Positions 1-6,823 of a stretch of 19,395 bases of DNA are shown piece after piece; position 1 is the stretch's first letter; every line of letters begins with the position of its first letter. The notes beneath the pieces are model-generated. The model did not search any database and was not told the origin of the DNA. It saw only the letters and a list, made by a program, of their open reading frames with translations. This stretch comes from JAYEKL01 sp034660995. GTDB lineage: Bacteria; Patescibacteriota; Minisyncoccia; JAHIHE01; JAGLIN01. The stretch covers positions 1 to 19,395 of the forward strand of contig JAYEKL010000032.1 of the NCBI GenBank assembly GCA_034660995.1. The letters run 5' to 3'. The translations under genes were made by a program, and so were the position numbers.

Positions 1-70
1 CATTGCCTTCACTAACAGAAACTGTAACTCCCACTGGTATATTTATTGGCTGTTTTCCTATTTTACTCAT
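1..70 (-). CDS. rplF: 50S ribosomal protein L6, N-terminal fragment
   Basis: The first 23 codons are present; the gene continues beyond the left edge. The product starts MSKIGKQPINIPVGVTVSV, the usual N-terminus of bacterial L6, which binds 23S rRNA helix 97 near the factor-binding site. It is the next gene after rpsH, as in other spc operons. The ATG has no Shine-Dalgarno sequence in front of it (upstream bases ATGATATTTTT), as for nearly all genes here. Identity rests on the N-terminus plus gene order, which together are convincing. Confidence 0.9.
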   Translation of the reverse strand, partial: MSKIGKQPINIPVGVTVSVSEGN

Positions 71-90
71 AAAAATATCATTTTAATATA

Positions 91-265
91 TTAACATACT
101 AACATATTAACATTTAAACATGCTAACATTTTAACATAATTTATACTAAGATTTCTACTAGATATTTTGGTAAATTATAACACTGATAAATTATCTAAGT
201 ATCTTTGTATCTTATATTTTCAAAAAATTTAAAAAGTGTCTTGTTAAAATGTTAAAATGTTAATG
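91..265. repeat. Octamer array and its inverted partner, L6/S8 spacer
   Basis: Six head-to-tail octamers lie at 91-138 (TTAACATA, CTAACATA, TTAACATT, TAAACATG, CTAACATT, TTAACATA). Three complementary octamers lie at 242-265 (TGTTAAAA twice, then TGTTAATG). The two arms can pair into an imperfect stem enclosing about 100 nt of AT-rich DNA with no gene or promoter that I recognise. The right arm ends five bases from the rpsH stop codon. Confidence 0.8.
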
Positions 266-270
266 TGATT

Positions 271-660
271 TTACCATACTTCAAAAATAACTTCTCCTCC
301 TAGTCCTTTGCTCCTTGCTTCAATATTAGTCATAACTCCCTGATGTGTTGAAATAACAGAAAGTCCATATCCGCCAAGTATTTTTGATACTTTTTTCTTA
401 CTGATATATCTTCTTTGACCAGGTTTACTAATCCTTCTGATTTCTGATATTGCATAATTATCACCAACTTTCTTTAAGACAACTTCTAAGGTTATTTTAA
501 CTCCTTTTTTGTGCTGAATTACATCTTTAATATAACCCTCTTTCTTGAGAATCTTTGCCAAGGCTAATTTAAATTTAGAAGAAGGTATGAGCACAACTAA
601 ATGATTAGCCCTTTGCGCATTTCTTATTCTTGTTAACATATCCGCTATTGGATCAGTCAT
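271..660 (-). CDS. rpsH: 30S ribosomal protein S8
   Basis: 129 residues, the normal length for bacterial S8, which binds the central domain of 16S rRNA and in many bacteria represses its own operon. The start MTDPIADMLTRIRNAQRA is the classic S8 N-terminus, and the C-terminus contains GGYGLSVISTHQGVMT and ends GEVIFEVW as expected. It lies between rpsN and rplF, the standard spc order. The ATG is preceded by TTAGTTTT and has no Shine-Dalgarno sequence. No anomaly is visible in the protein. Confidence 0.98.
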   Translation of the reverse strand: MTDPIADMLTRIRNAQRANHLVVLIPSSKFKLALAKILKKEGYIKDVIQHKKGVKITLEVVLKKVGDNYAISEIRRISKPGQRRYISKKKVSKILGGYGLSVISTHQGVMTNIEARSKGLGGEVIFEVW

Positions 661-666
661 AAAACT

Positions 667-765
667 AAGTTTAAAGTTTAAAGTTTAAAGTAAAAAGCTT
701 ATAAAGATATAAAGTTGAAATCAGTTTATAAAGTTTTACTTTTAACTTTATGAACTTTTTACTTT
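667..765. repeat. Heptamer array and 22-nt inverted repeat, S8/S14 spacer
   Basis: Three AAGTTTA heptamers (667-687) lead into a 22-nt arm (687-708) that is nearly the reverse complement of 744-765, differing at about four positions. The arms are rich in AAAGT/ACTTT. The loop is about 35 nt. The unit resembles those in the L24/L14 and L23/L4 spacers. Confidence 0.75.
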
Positions 766-769
766 TTTA

Positions 770-955
770 TTACCAACTACTCTTTTTTAATCCTGGTATC
801 TCTCCAGTACTTGCTAACTCTCTAACACAAATTCTACACAAATCAAACTTCCGTATATATCCGTGCTTTCTACCGCATTTCCAACATCTCCTAATGATAC
901 GGCTTGAGTATTTTGGTTTTTTTTGAGCTTTTGCTATTAATGCAGTTCTTGCCAT
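770..955 (-). CDS. rpsN: 30S ribosomal protein S14, zinc-binding (type Z)
   Basis: 61 residues, the length of the short zinc-binding form of S14 (the long form without zinc is about 100). Two Cys pairs, CWKC and CRIC, sit 12 residues apart and form the zinc ribbon. The C-terminus GEIPGLKKSSW is typical. S14 assembles in the 30S head near S3 and S10. It lies between rplE and rpsH as usual. No Shine-Dalgarno sequence precedes the ATG. Confidence 0.98.
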   Translation of the reverse strand: MARTALIAKAQKKPKYSSRIIRRCWKCGRKHGYIRKFDLCRICVRELASTGEIPGLKKSSW

Positions 956-971
956 ATTTATAAATAAATTA

Positions 972-1046
972 TTAAATTGTTAAATTGTTAAATTGCTTAC
1001 TTACTATATTATTATGCTACGCATAACAATTTAGCAATTTGACAAT
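972..1046. repeat. Octamer inverted arrays with ATGC/GCAT tip, S14/L5 spacer
   Basis: Three identical TTAAATTG octamers (972-979, 980-987, 988-995) face the complementary units AACAATTT and AGCAATTT plus GACAAT (1025-1046). Between them is TTATGC-TAC-GCATAA (1012-1026), a perfect small palindrome that would form the tip. The whole spacer is therefore one long hairpin, and its right arm touches the rplE stop codon. Confidence 0.85.
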
Positions 1047-1594
1047 CAACTTGTAATAGGAAAACCTAACTCCTTTAAAAGTTTATATGCTTCTTTGTCA
1101 GTTTTTGCCGTGGTTACTATGCTGATTTCCATACCAAAAATATTTTTTATATCATCTTTTGTTACTTCTGGAAAAATAATATGTTCCTTTATTCCAATAC
1201 TGTAATTACCATTTCGATCAAACGATTTTTTCTTAAGACCACGAAAATCTCTAACTTGCGGAAGGGCAATATTGATCAATCTATCTATAAACTCATACAT
1301 TCTTGCTCCCCTTAAAGTCACCATTAGTCCAACCGGCATACCTTCTCTTGTTTTAAAATTTGAAATTGCTTTTTTCGCTTTTGTAACAACTGGTTTCTGT
1401 CCTGCAATTATTTCAACATCTTTTGTTATTTTCTTTAAATCATCTTTACTATCTTTAAGAATTCTTCCAAGTCCCAAATTAATAATAACTTTTGTTACTT
1501 TTGGAACAGACATAACATTTTTATATCCAAACTCTTCTTTCATTTTAGGAATGATCTCAGTCGTATATTTTTCTTTTAATCTTACTTTATACAT
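1046..1594 (-). CDS. rplE: 50S ribosomal protein L5
   Basis: 182 residues, normal for L5, which binds 5S rRNA in the central protuberance and contacts the P-site tRNA. Recognisable segments are the N-terminal MSVPKVTKVIINLGLG, the GQKPVVTKAKKAISNFK stretch, the MPVGLMVTLRG block, and the RDFRGL and GIKEHIIFPE motifs. The start codon is the first ATG after the octamer array, and the first array unit directly abuts the ATG, leaving no room for a ribosome binding site. The gene is in its usual place between rplX and rpsN. Confidence 0.98.
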   Translation of the reverse strand: MYKVRLKEKYTTEIIPKMKEEFGYKNVMSVPKVTKVIINLGLGRILKDSKDDLKKITKDVEIIAGQKPVVTKAKKAISNFKTREGMPVGLMVTLRGARMYEFIDRLINIALPQVRDFRGLKKKSFDRNGNYSIGIKEHIIFPEVTKDDIKNIFGMEISIVTTAKTDKEAYKLLKELGFPITS

Positions 1595-1657
1595 TTTAAC
1601 AATTTAACATTTTAACAATTTAACATTTTAACAATATTATATATTATTGTTAAAATG
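1594..1657. repeat. Octamer array closing in a 13-bp perfect hairpin, L5/L24 spacer
   Basis: Five octamers alternate between TTTTAACA and ATTTAACA over 1594-1633. The last unit, with its neighbours (CATTTTAACAATA, 1624-1636), is perfectly complementary to TATTGTTAAAATG at 1645-1657, giving a 13-bp stem with an 8-nt loop. The array begins within the rplE start codon region. Confidence 0.88.
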
Positions 1658-1667
1658 TCAGCACTTC

Positions 1668-1994
1668 CTATTTTTTAACTTGAATCGCTATATCCTGTTT
1701 ACATTTCTTGCAAATTCTGTGCTTCTCACCATTTTCTAAAACCAAATATCCAACTCTTGCTTGTTTATTACATTTTGGACAAATTAAAGAAACATTGGAG
1801 ATATTAATTGACACAGGAACTGTTATTTTCTGCCCCTTCTCACCTTGCTTCCTCGCTTTAATATGCTTTTTCATAAAATTAACACCATCAACAACAATCC
1901 TGTCTTTTTCAGAAATTACCTTTATAACTTTGCCTTTCTTTCCTTTATCTTTTCCGGCAGTTACAATCACTTTATCATTAGTTTTAATTTTCAT
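1668..1994 (-). CDS. rplX: 50S ribosomal protein L24
   Basis: 108 residues, the usual L24 length. The N-terminal KOW motif (DKVIVTAGKDKGKKGKVIKV) identifies this early-assembly protein, which initiates folding of 23S rRNA domain I. A C-terminal zinc-ribbon-like pair, CPKC and CKKC, is present as in many bacterial L24s. Gene order rplN-rplX-rplE is canonical. No Shine-Dalgarno sequence is visible before the ATG. Confidence 0.98.
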   Translation of the reverse strand: MKIKTNDKVIVTAGKDKGKKGKVIKVISEKDRIVVDGVNFMKKHIKARKQGEKGQKITVPVSINISNVSLICPKCNKQARVGYLVLENGEKHRICKKCKQDIAIQVKK

Positions 1995-2002
1995 AATCTT
2001 TA

Positions 2003-2038
2003 ACTTTATACTTTACATACTTTATAAACTTTTTACTT
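2003..2038. repeat. Short ACTTTAT-type array, L24/L14 spacer
   Basis: The 46-bp spacer is built from ACTTTAT, ACTTTAC, ACTTTAT and ACTTTTT units at 7-9 nt spacing. It is the same unit type as the S8/S14 and L23/L4 spacers, but only one arm is present, so no hairpin forms within the spacer itself. Confidence 0.5.
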
Positions 2039-2040
2039 AT

Positions 2041-2412
2041 TTACAATACTTCTGGAGCTAAAGAAATTATTTTCATAAATCCTTTATTTCTTAACTCTCT
2101 CGCGACTGGCCCGAAAACACGTGTTGCTCTTGGAGTTATTTTATCTTTATCAACAACCACAACTGCGTTATCATCAAAATATATATAAGAACCATCTTTT
2201 CTTCTAAATTTTTTCTTTTGTCGAACAATTACCGCCTTAGCAACCTCTCCTTTTTTAACCTGTCCTCTCGGTTCAGACATCTTTATAGAAACTACAATAA
2301 TATCACCAATATAAGCATATCTTCTTCTTGTTCCACCAAGAACTTTTATACACTTTACTAATTTTGCCCCTGAATTATCTGCAACTGTAAGTTTGCTTCC
2401 TTGTTGAATCAT
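2041..2412 (-). CDS. rplN: 50S ribosomal protein L14
   Basis: 123 residues, the exact usual length. MIQQGSKLTVADNSGAK is the hallmark N-terminus, and the TPRATRVFGPVARELR block and C-terminal KIISLAPEVL are typical. L14 lies at the subunit interface and forms bridges with 16S rRNA helix 14. Its start is only four bases from the rpsQ stop, so the two are probably translationally coupled. The rpsQ-rplN and rpmC-rpsQ junctions are the only tight ones in the cluster without a repeat. Confidence 0.99.
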   Translation of the reverse strand: MIQQGSKLTVADNSGAKLVKCIKVLGGTRRRYAYIGDIIVVSIKMSEPRGQVKKGEVAKAVIVRQKKKFRRKDGSYIYFDDNAVVVVDKDKITPRATRVFGPVARELRNKGFMKIISLAPEVL

Positions 2413-2416
2413 AATT

Positions 2417-2689
2417 TTATAAATTACTATTAGTTACTATTTTTTTCACCACCCACTTTTTCTCCTTGCTTATCGGTTTAACTTCAATAATTCTAACCTT
2501 ATCTCCAATTTTAAATTCATTTTTTTCATCATGCGCCTTGTATTTTTTGCTTACTTTATATTTCTTTCTATATATTGGATGCATTTTTAATCTATCAATC
2601 TTAACCACAACTGTCTTATCCATCTTGTCGCTTACAACAATACCAGTTTTACCCTTTGTATTATTTTTTTCCTTATTTTCTTTATTCAT
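2417..2689 (-). CDS. rpsQ: 30S ribosomal protein S17
   Basis: 90 residues. After a short hydrophilic N-terminal tail, the core GKTGIVVSDKMDKTVVVKID and the MHPIYRKKYKVSKKYKAHDE segment match S17, an OB-fold primary binder of the 16S rRNA 5' domain. The C-terminal GDKVRIIEVKPISKEKKW is typical. It is 13 bp downstream of rpmC and 4 bp upstream of rplN, so it probably depends on coupled translation. The N-terminal tail of about 12 residues is slightly longer than in most S17s. Confidence 0.98.
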   Translation of the reverse strand: MNKENKEKNNTKGKTGIVVSDKMDKTVVVKIDRLKMHPIYRKKYKVSKKYKAHDEKNEFKIGDKVRIIEVKPISKEKKWVVKKIVTNSNL

Positions 2690-2702
2690 ATATTTAACTA
2701 TA

Positions 2703-2903
2703 TTATTTTTTGTTATTTGCTCTCTTTTCCCCTAAAACAAATTTTGCCATTGCAACAATTTTCTTAGTTTTCTTTATTTCACTATAATCTTTCAATTGTT
2801 TATTCGCAAGAGAAAACCTAAGACTCTTAAGTTTTTCCTTACTATCTTTTACAAGAACTTGCAATTGATTTTCTGATTGTTCTCTTAATTCTTTAGCTTT
2901 CAT
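2703..2903 (-). CDS. rpmC: 50S ribosomal protein L29
   Basis: 66 residues, a typical length. The N-terminal MKAKELREQSENQLQ and the LRFSLANKQLKDYSEIKKT segment, where most L29s have LRFQ.A.GQLEN, identify the two-helix hairpin protein that sits near the peptide exit tunnel. Position between rplP and rpsQ is canonical. The protein is highly charged and low in informative residues, so position contributes to the call. Confidence 0.96.
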   Translation of the reverse strand: MKAKELREQSENQLQVLVKDSKEKLKSLRFSLANKQLKDYSEIKKTKKIVAMAKFVLGEKRANNKK

Positions 2904-2912
2904 CTTATTAAA

Positions 2913-2967
2913 CTGTTAAATTGTTAAATTGTTAAATTGTTATACTAACACACAACAATATAACAAT
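2913..2967. repeat. Octamer inverted arrays, L29/L16 spacer
   Basis: Four octamers (CTGTTAAA, TTGTTAAA, TTGTTAAA, TTGTTATA, 2913-2944) face the complementary ACAACAATATAACAAT (2952-2967). The loop is only about 7 nt. The element takes up almost the whole 69-bp spacer. Confidence 0.8.
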
Positions 2968-2972
2968 GTAGT

Positions 2973-3380
2973 TTATTCTTTAACGATAAATTTTGTTTTT
3001 ATTGGAAGTTTATGACTAGCTCTTCTCATCGCTTCCTTCGCTACTTTCTCTTCAATTCCATCCATTTCAAAAATTATTCTCCCAGATTTTACTACTGCCG
3101 CAAAATGATCTAAACTTCCTTTTCCACTACCCATGGGAACTTCCGCTGGTTTTCTAGTAATCGGCTTATCTGGAAAAATTCTTATCCATATTTTTCCACC
3201 TCTTTGAATGTATCTTGTCATTGCTCTTCTTGCCGCTTCAATTTGACGACTTGTAATCCAAGACGTTCCGAGCGACTTTAAAGCAAAAGATCCAAACGCA
3301 ATAGTAGACCCGCGATACGCTTTTCCTCGCATTCTGCCTTTTTGTTGCTTTCTGTGTTTTACCTTTTTCGGCATTAACAT
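2973..3380 (-). CDS. rplP: 50S ribosomal protein L16
   Basis: 135 residues. MLMPKKVKHRKQQKGRMRG is the classic L16 start, so the first of the two nearby ATGs is chosen. GGKIWIRIFPDKPITRKP and the EVPMGSGKGSLDHF loop are conserved elements that reach toward the A-site tRNA and the peptidyl transferase centre. The gene follows rpsC and precedes rpmC, as expected. No anomaly was seen in the protein. Confidence 0.99.
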   Translation of the reverse strand: MLMPKKVKHRKQQKGRMRGKAYRGSTIAFGSFALKSLGTSWITSRQIEAARRAMTRYIQRGGKIWIRIFPDKPITRKPAEVPMGSGKGSLDHFAAVVKSGRIIFEMDGIEEKVAKEAMRRASHKLPIKTKFIVKE

Positions 3381-3456
3381 AGATGTATGTTAGAATTAAG
3401 ACGAGTTTATGTACAATTATTAAAATATTTAAGCTAAATCGTTTTTCTTAAGATAT

Positions 3457-3537
3457 AATTTCCAATTTACAATCTTCAATTTTCAAACTGTTTGAAAATT
3501 TAGTCATTGAAAATTGTGAATTGAAAATTGAAAATTT
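3457..3537. repeat. Heptamer inverted arrays, L16/S3 spacer
   Basis: Four heptamers on the left (AATTTCC, AATTTAC, AATCTTC, AATTTTC, 3457-3484) face four on the right (ATTGAAA, ATTGTGA, ATTGAAA, ATTGAAA, 3506-3533) that are their complement. Nested in the centre is an 11-bp perfect palindrome, AATTTTCAAAC (3478-3488) against GTTTGAAAATT (3490-3500). The remaining 75 bp of this 172-bp spacer (3381-3456) shows nothing recognisable. Confidence 0.8.
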
Positions 3538-3552
3538 ATAATATATTCACTT

Positions 3553-4197
3553 CTACTCCTGATTTTCAAATACTTCCCCTTTATATATCCAAACTTTTAT
3601 ACCAATCGCGCCATAAGTAGTGCGAGCAGTATATTTTGAATAATCAATATCAGCTCTTATGGTTTGTAACGGAATCTTTCCTTCACTCAACCATTCGGTT
3701 CTAGCCATCTCAGCTCCATTTAATCTTCCCGCAACTGCAATTTTCACTCCTTGCGCTTGTTTATTCTGCATAGTTCTTTCCATCGCCTGCTTTAATACTC
3801 TTCTAAATGGAACTCTTTTCTCAATCTGCTCTGCAACTGACTGCGCAACTAATTTAGAACTTAATTCGGAATTTCTAATTTCAACTATATTCACTTTTAT
3901 CTCTATTTTTCCATTTACTTTTTTTATTATTTCTGCTTTTAATTCTTCTGCGCCAGTACCACCTCTACCTATTACAATTCCAGGTCTTGCAGAATGTATA
4001 TTAACAACCATACTATTTGAAGATCTTTCAATCACAATATCCTCTACTGCAGCTTTTTTTAATTTTTCCTCCAAAAACTTACGTAATTCTACATCTTCAC
4101 GTAAATACTCCCGATAATTACTGGAATTAAACCATCTTGATTTCCAGTCTCTTATTGTGCTTAATCTATGTAAAAATGGATTTATTTTTTTTCCCAT
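3553..4197 (-). CDS. rpsC: 30S ribosomal protein S3
   Basis: 214 residues, near the usual 210-230. The start MGKKINPFLHRL corresponds to the MGQKVNPIGFRLG of other S3s. The KH domain carries PGIVIGRGGTGAEEL (GxxG loop) at about residues 72-86. The C-terminal domain contains GAEMARTEW and the DIDYSKYTARTTYGAIGIKVWI block typical of S3. S3 lines the mRNA entry pore. The protein ends shortly after KVWIYKGEVF, without the long tail some bacteria have. Gene order rplV-rpsC-rplP is canonical. Confidence 0.98.
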   Translation of the reverse strand: MGKKINPFLHRLSTIRDWKSRWFNSSNYREYLREDVELRKFLEEKLKKAAVEDIVIERSSNSMVVNIHSARPGIVIGRGGTGAEELKAEIIKKVNGKIEIKVNIVEIRNSELSSKLVAQSVAEQIEKRVPFRRVLKQAMERTMQNKQAQGVKIAVAGRLNGAEMARTEWLSEGKIPLQTIRADIDYSKYTARTTYGAIGIKVWIYKGEVFENQE

Positions 4198-4285
4198 AGT
4201 TATAATCTAAATCTTTATTTATATTATTTTTCTTTATAAACTCGTTTTATTACTTTAACTTTTTTTAACCTTAGATTTTTCTTCT

Positions 4286-4705
4286 TCAATCTTCTTTAAT
4301 CTTTTTCACTTTTTTATCATCTATGTTATTCAGAGTTAAACTCTTTTTTTCACCCTCTTTAGCTATGCTATCTTTAACTTTATCTAAAATTATAGTGATA
4401 TGGCTAATTCTTTTATTTATCTTAGACGCTCTTCCCATCGCTCGAGGTATCCATCTTTTCAATGTCGCTCCTTCGTTTACAAATATACTTGAAATATATA
4501 AATCATTTTCATCCAAATCAAAATTGTGTTTTGCATTTGCAATCGCTGAATTCAACAGTTTCAAAACTGGTTGTGATGATTTTTTATTTATAAACTCTAA
4601 CTGTATCTTAGCGTTATAAACATTCATACCTCTAACAACATCAGCAACCAATCTTACCTTTCTTGGTGAAATTCTTAAATTTCTTAAATGTGCTTGAACT
4701 TCCAT
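4286..4705 (-). CDS. rplV: 50S ribosomal protein L22
   Basis: 139 residues; the core of about 110 is normal and a charged tail of about 30 residues (Lys, Asp and Glu rich) follows. LRISPRKVRLVADVVRGM and the later GATLKRWIPRAMGRASKI with the ISHITIIL strand identify L22, whose beta hairpin lines the exit tunnel. The gene uses a TGA stop, which indicates that TGA is not reassigned to glycine or tryptophan here. It sits between rpsS and rpsC. The 88-bp spacer to rpsC shows no clear paired array. Confidence 0.98.
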   Translation of the reverse strand: MEVQAHLRNLRISPRKVRLVADVVRGMNVYNAKIQLEFINKKSSQPVLKLLNSAIANAKHNFDLDENDLYISSIFVNEGATLKRWIPRAMGRASKINKRISHITIILDKVKDSIAKEGEKKSLTLNNIDDKKVKKIKED

Positions 4706-4815
4706 TGTATTCGTTTAAACATTTAATTATCTTCTAAGAAATTAGAAGTAAACAATCTTTCAAATTTAGCTAAACCTATAAATTATGAAATGTTATTTGC
4801 TTCCAACTTCTAGCT

Positions 4816-5097
4816 TTATTTCTTCTCTAATTCTTTTTGTATCTTACCTCCATGTTTGATAAATTTCTTTGTCGGAGAAAACTCACCAAGCTTGTGTCCT
4901 ACCATATCCTCTGTAACAAAAACTTCAATATGCTGTTTTCCATTATGAACACCTAAAGTAAAGCCAACCATCTCTGGAGATATTACAGAATTTCTTGCCC
5001 AAGTCTTAATAACAGTTTTATCACCTGTTTTCAAATTACTAATTTTCTTTAGTAATTTTTCATCTATATAAGGGCCTTTTTTTAGTGATCTTGACAT
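4816..5097 (-). CDS. rpsS: 30S ribosomal protein S19
   Basis: 93 residues, the usual length. MSRSLKKGPYIDEKLLKKI is diagnostic, as are the TWARNSVISPEMVGFTLGVH stretch and GHKLGEFSPTKKF. S19 sits in the 30S head and contacts S13 and the A-site tRNA. The 110-bp spacer to rplV contains only a 7-bp hairpin (CTTCTAA/TTAGAAG, 4731-4748), not a paired array. Confidence 0.99.
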   Translation of the reverse strand: MSRSLKKGPYIDEKLLKKISNLKTGDKTVIKTWARNSVISPEMVGFTLGVHNGKQHIEVFVTEDMVGHKLGEFSPTKKFIKHGGKIQKELEKK

Positions 5098-5100
5098 ATA

Positions 5101-5227
5101 TTATATTGTTATATTGTTCTATTGTTAAATTGTTATGCATAGCACATATTCACAATTGCATTGTTATATTACAACTATTGAATTACCGCGCGTAGCAATA
5201 GGACAATAGGGCAATACAACAATTTTA
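5101..5227. repeat. Octamer inverted arrays, S19/L2 spacer (shared core)
   Basis: Left octamers TTATATTG, TTATATTG, TTCTATTG, TTAAATTG and TTATGCAT cover 5101-5140. Right octamers CAATAGGA, CAATAGGG, CAATACAA and CAATTTTA cover 5196-5227, the last overlapping the rplB stop codon. The left arm is nearly identical to the left arm of the L2/L23 spacer. It fills the entire 127-bp spacer together with a middle section containing GCGCG and GCATAGC. Confidence 0.85.
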
Positions 5228-6055
5228 TTCTTCTACTATCCTTTTCTTAAAATTATTTATACGCTTATTCTTCTTTCTGGTCTTAAATCCAAGCGCTGGC
5301 TTTCCCCAAGGAGTTTTCGGATGCTTCAGTCCAATAGGCTGTCTTCCTTCTCCTCCTCCATGAGGATGATCTACAGGATTCATTGCGCTTCCTCTAACTT
5401 GAGGTCTCTTACCCATCCACCTTGATCTTCCAGCTTTTCCAATTACAACCTTATTATGACTTATATTACTGACTTGTCCAATGGTAGCAAAAGAATCTTC
5501 AGGAATTAATTTAACTTGCCCAGAAGATAAACTTATATGAGCAAAACCTCCTTCTATTGCCGTCAACTTTGCGTATGATCCAGCAGATCTCGCTAATTGA
5601 CCTCCTTTTCCTGGAAATAACTCAACATTATTTACAATTGTCCCTGAAGGAATGTTTTTAAGAGACATTCTGTTTCCAGTCTTTATTGGAGCGCTTTTAG
5701 AAGAAATAATCTTGTCTTCTTTTTTTAATCCTTCCAAGGCGATAATATATCTCTTTTCCCCATCCGCATAAGCAACTAAAGCAATAAATGATGTTCTATT
5801 CGGATCATATTCAATAGCTTGAACCTTTGCTGGAATATCAAGCTTCTCCATCCTAAAATCAATTATTCTAAATCTTTTCTTTGCTCCACCACCTCTATGT
5901 CTAGTAGTTATCTTACCAGCGCTACCCCTGCCTACTTTTCTTGTTTTCTCTACAAGTAAACTTTTTTCAGGATCTTTTTTGTCCAACGTAGAGAAATCAT
6001 AACCCATCATCCCTCTTCTACCATCAGACGTCGGTTTATATTTTTTTACTGCCAT
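5225..6055 (-). CDS. rplB: 50S ribosomal protein L2
   Basis: 276 residues, the normal length. The N-terminal domain contains GRGSAGKITTRHRGGGAKKR, then RIIDFRM and the AIEYDPNRTSFIALV strand pair. The C-terminal domain has the AMNPVDHPHGGGEGR loop with the conserved histidine near the peptidyl transferase centre, followed by KTPWGKPALGFKTRKKNK. L2 is required for subunit association and peptide bond formation. It lies between rplW and rpsS as usual and shows no defect. Confidence 0.99.
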   Translation of the reverse strand: MAVKKYKPTSDGRRGMMGYDFSTLDKKDPEKSLLVEKTRKVGRGSAGKITTRHRGGGAKKRFRIIDFRMEKLDIPAKVQAIEYDPNRTSFIALVAYADGEKRYIIALEGLKKEDKIISSKSAPIKTGNRMSLKNIPSGTIVNNVELFPGKGGQLARSAGSYAKLTAIEGGFAHISLSSGQVKLIPEDSFATIGQVSNISHNKVVIGKAGRSRWMGKRPQVRGSAMNPVDHPHGGGEGRQPIGLKHPKTPWGKPALGFKTRKKNKRINNFKKRIVEE

Positions 6056-6060
6056 AAAAT

Positions 6061-6182
6061 TATATTGTTATATTGTTCTATTGCTAAATTGTTATGCGTA
6101 ACGCATTATATTGTCATACTTCAGTTACTGAACTGCTATTCAATGCGTAACAATAGAACAATGTAGCAATAGAACAATAGAG
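6061..6182. repeat. Octamer inverted arrays with ATGCGT/ACGCAT tip, L2/L23 spacer
   Basis: Left octamers TATATTGT, TATATTGT, TCTATTGC and TAAATTGT (6061-6092) are followed by ATGCGT-A-ACGCAT (6094-6106), a perfect mini-palindrome. Right octamers CAATAGAA, CAATGTAG, CAATAGAA and CAATAGAG (6151-6182) complement the left ones. A second ATGCGTAA copy (6143-6150) directly precedes the right array. This is the clearest member of the family. Confidence 0.88.
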
Positions 6183-6186
6183 TAAT

Positions 6187-6669
6187 TTATTTCGCATCTT
6201 TCATTAAATCAATTGTATCTCCTTTGACTAATTTGACTATCGCTTTTTTGTATCCGCTCTTTATTCCTGGTCTACCCCTAAACCTCTTTGGTTTAGACGG
6301 AACACTAACAACATTAACACTAACAACTGAAACTCTGTATAAACTTTCAATAGCTTTTTTTATCTCTGATTTATTAGCACTATCAGAAACAACAAAGACA
6401 TATTGATTTTCATTAGAAAGATTAAAAGTTTTTTCAGAAATATGAGGTTTTTTTACTAAATCAAAATAATGATTTGGTATTTTATCCTTAGAAACTTTCT
6501 TATTCTTCTTAACTCTTACAGACGATTTATCTTTCTTCTTAGCTTTTGTTTCTTTCTTGACTGTTTCTTCATTAACCACCTTTTTTTCTTTGGTTTTTCC
6601 TAAAACTACCTTGTCTTCTTTTTTATCTTTATCGTCATTCTTTTTTATAATTTTATTTAAAATACTCAT
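6187..6669 (-). CDS. rplW: 50S ribosomal protein L23 with Lys-rich N-terminal extension
   Basis: 160 residues, against about 95-100 for ordinary L23. The L23 core starts near residue 66 (HYFDLVKKPHISEKTF) and contains NQYVFVVSDSANKSEIKKAI and the PSKPKRFRGRPG loop. L23 sits at the tunnel exit, where trigger factor and SRP dock. Residues 1-65 are dominated by Lys, Asp and Glu, look disordered and resemble no domain I know. The whole reading frame is continuous from the ATG at 6669, so the extension is probably translated, although a later start cannot be excluded. Confidence 0.95.
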   Translation of the reverse strand: MSILNKIIKKNDDKDKKEDKVVLGKTKEKKVVNEETVKKETKAKKKDKSSVRVKKNKKVSKDKIPNHYFDLVKKPHISEKTFNLSNENQYVFVVSDSANKSEIKKAIESLYRVSVVSVNVVSVPSKPKRFRGRPGIKSGYKKAIVKLVKGDTIDLMKDAK

Positions 6670-6746
6670 TGTTGTAATATTATTCTTTGAATTTTTTTAA
6701 AAGTTGAATCCTAATTTTAAAATTTTTTAGATTAAGACAAGCGTTT

Positions 6747-6823
6747 AGTTAAAAGTTATAAAGTTTATAAAATAAAAAGTTGTTAGTCCACGAACTTTAT
6801 GAACTTTACAAACTTTTTAACTT
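6747..6823. repeat. Nonamer inverted arrays, L23/L4 spacer
   Basis: The right arm reads, on the minus strand, as AAAGTTTGT, AAAGTTCAT and AAAGTTCGT (9-nt period) preceded by AAGTTAA. The left arm (6747-6780) carries AGTTAAAAGTTATAAAG-type units able to pair with it. The right arm overlaps the rplD stop codon (6817-6819). The loop is about 10 nt (TTAGTCCACG region). Bases 6670-6746 hold nothing recognisable. Confidence 0.75.

Noticed and set aside
972..1046. Octamer arrays as CRISPR arrays
   Set aside because: The units are 7-9 nt, directly adjacent with no unique spacers, and come as inverted pairs; no cas genes are present.
3659..4117. Long plus-strand frames opposite rpsC, rplE, rplX and rplD
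   Set aside because: They are antisense to intact, strongly conserved ribosomal genes and show no recognisable domain.
4286..4288. Reassigned TGA codon, as in Absconditabacteria and Gracilibacteria
   Set aside because: rplV ends normally at TGA, and the ribosomal genes read through at full length with the standard bacterial code and no internal TGA.
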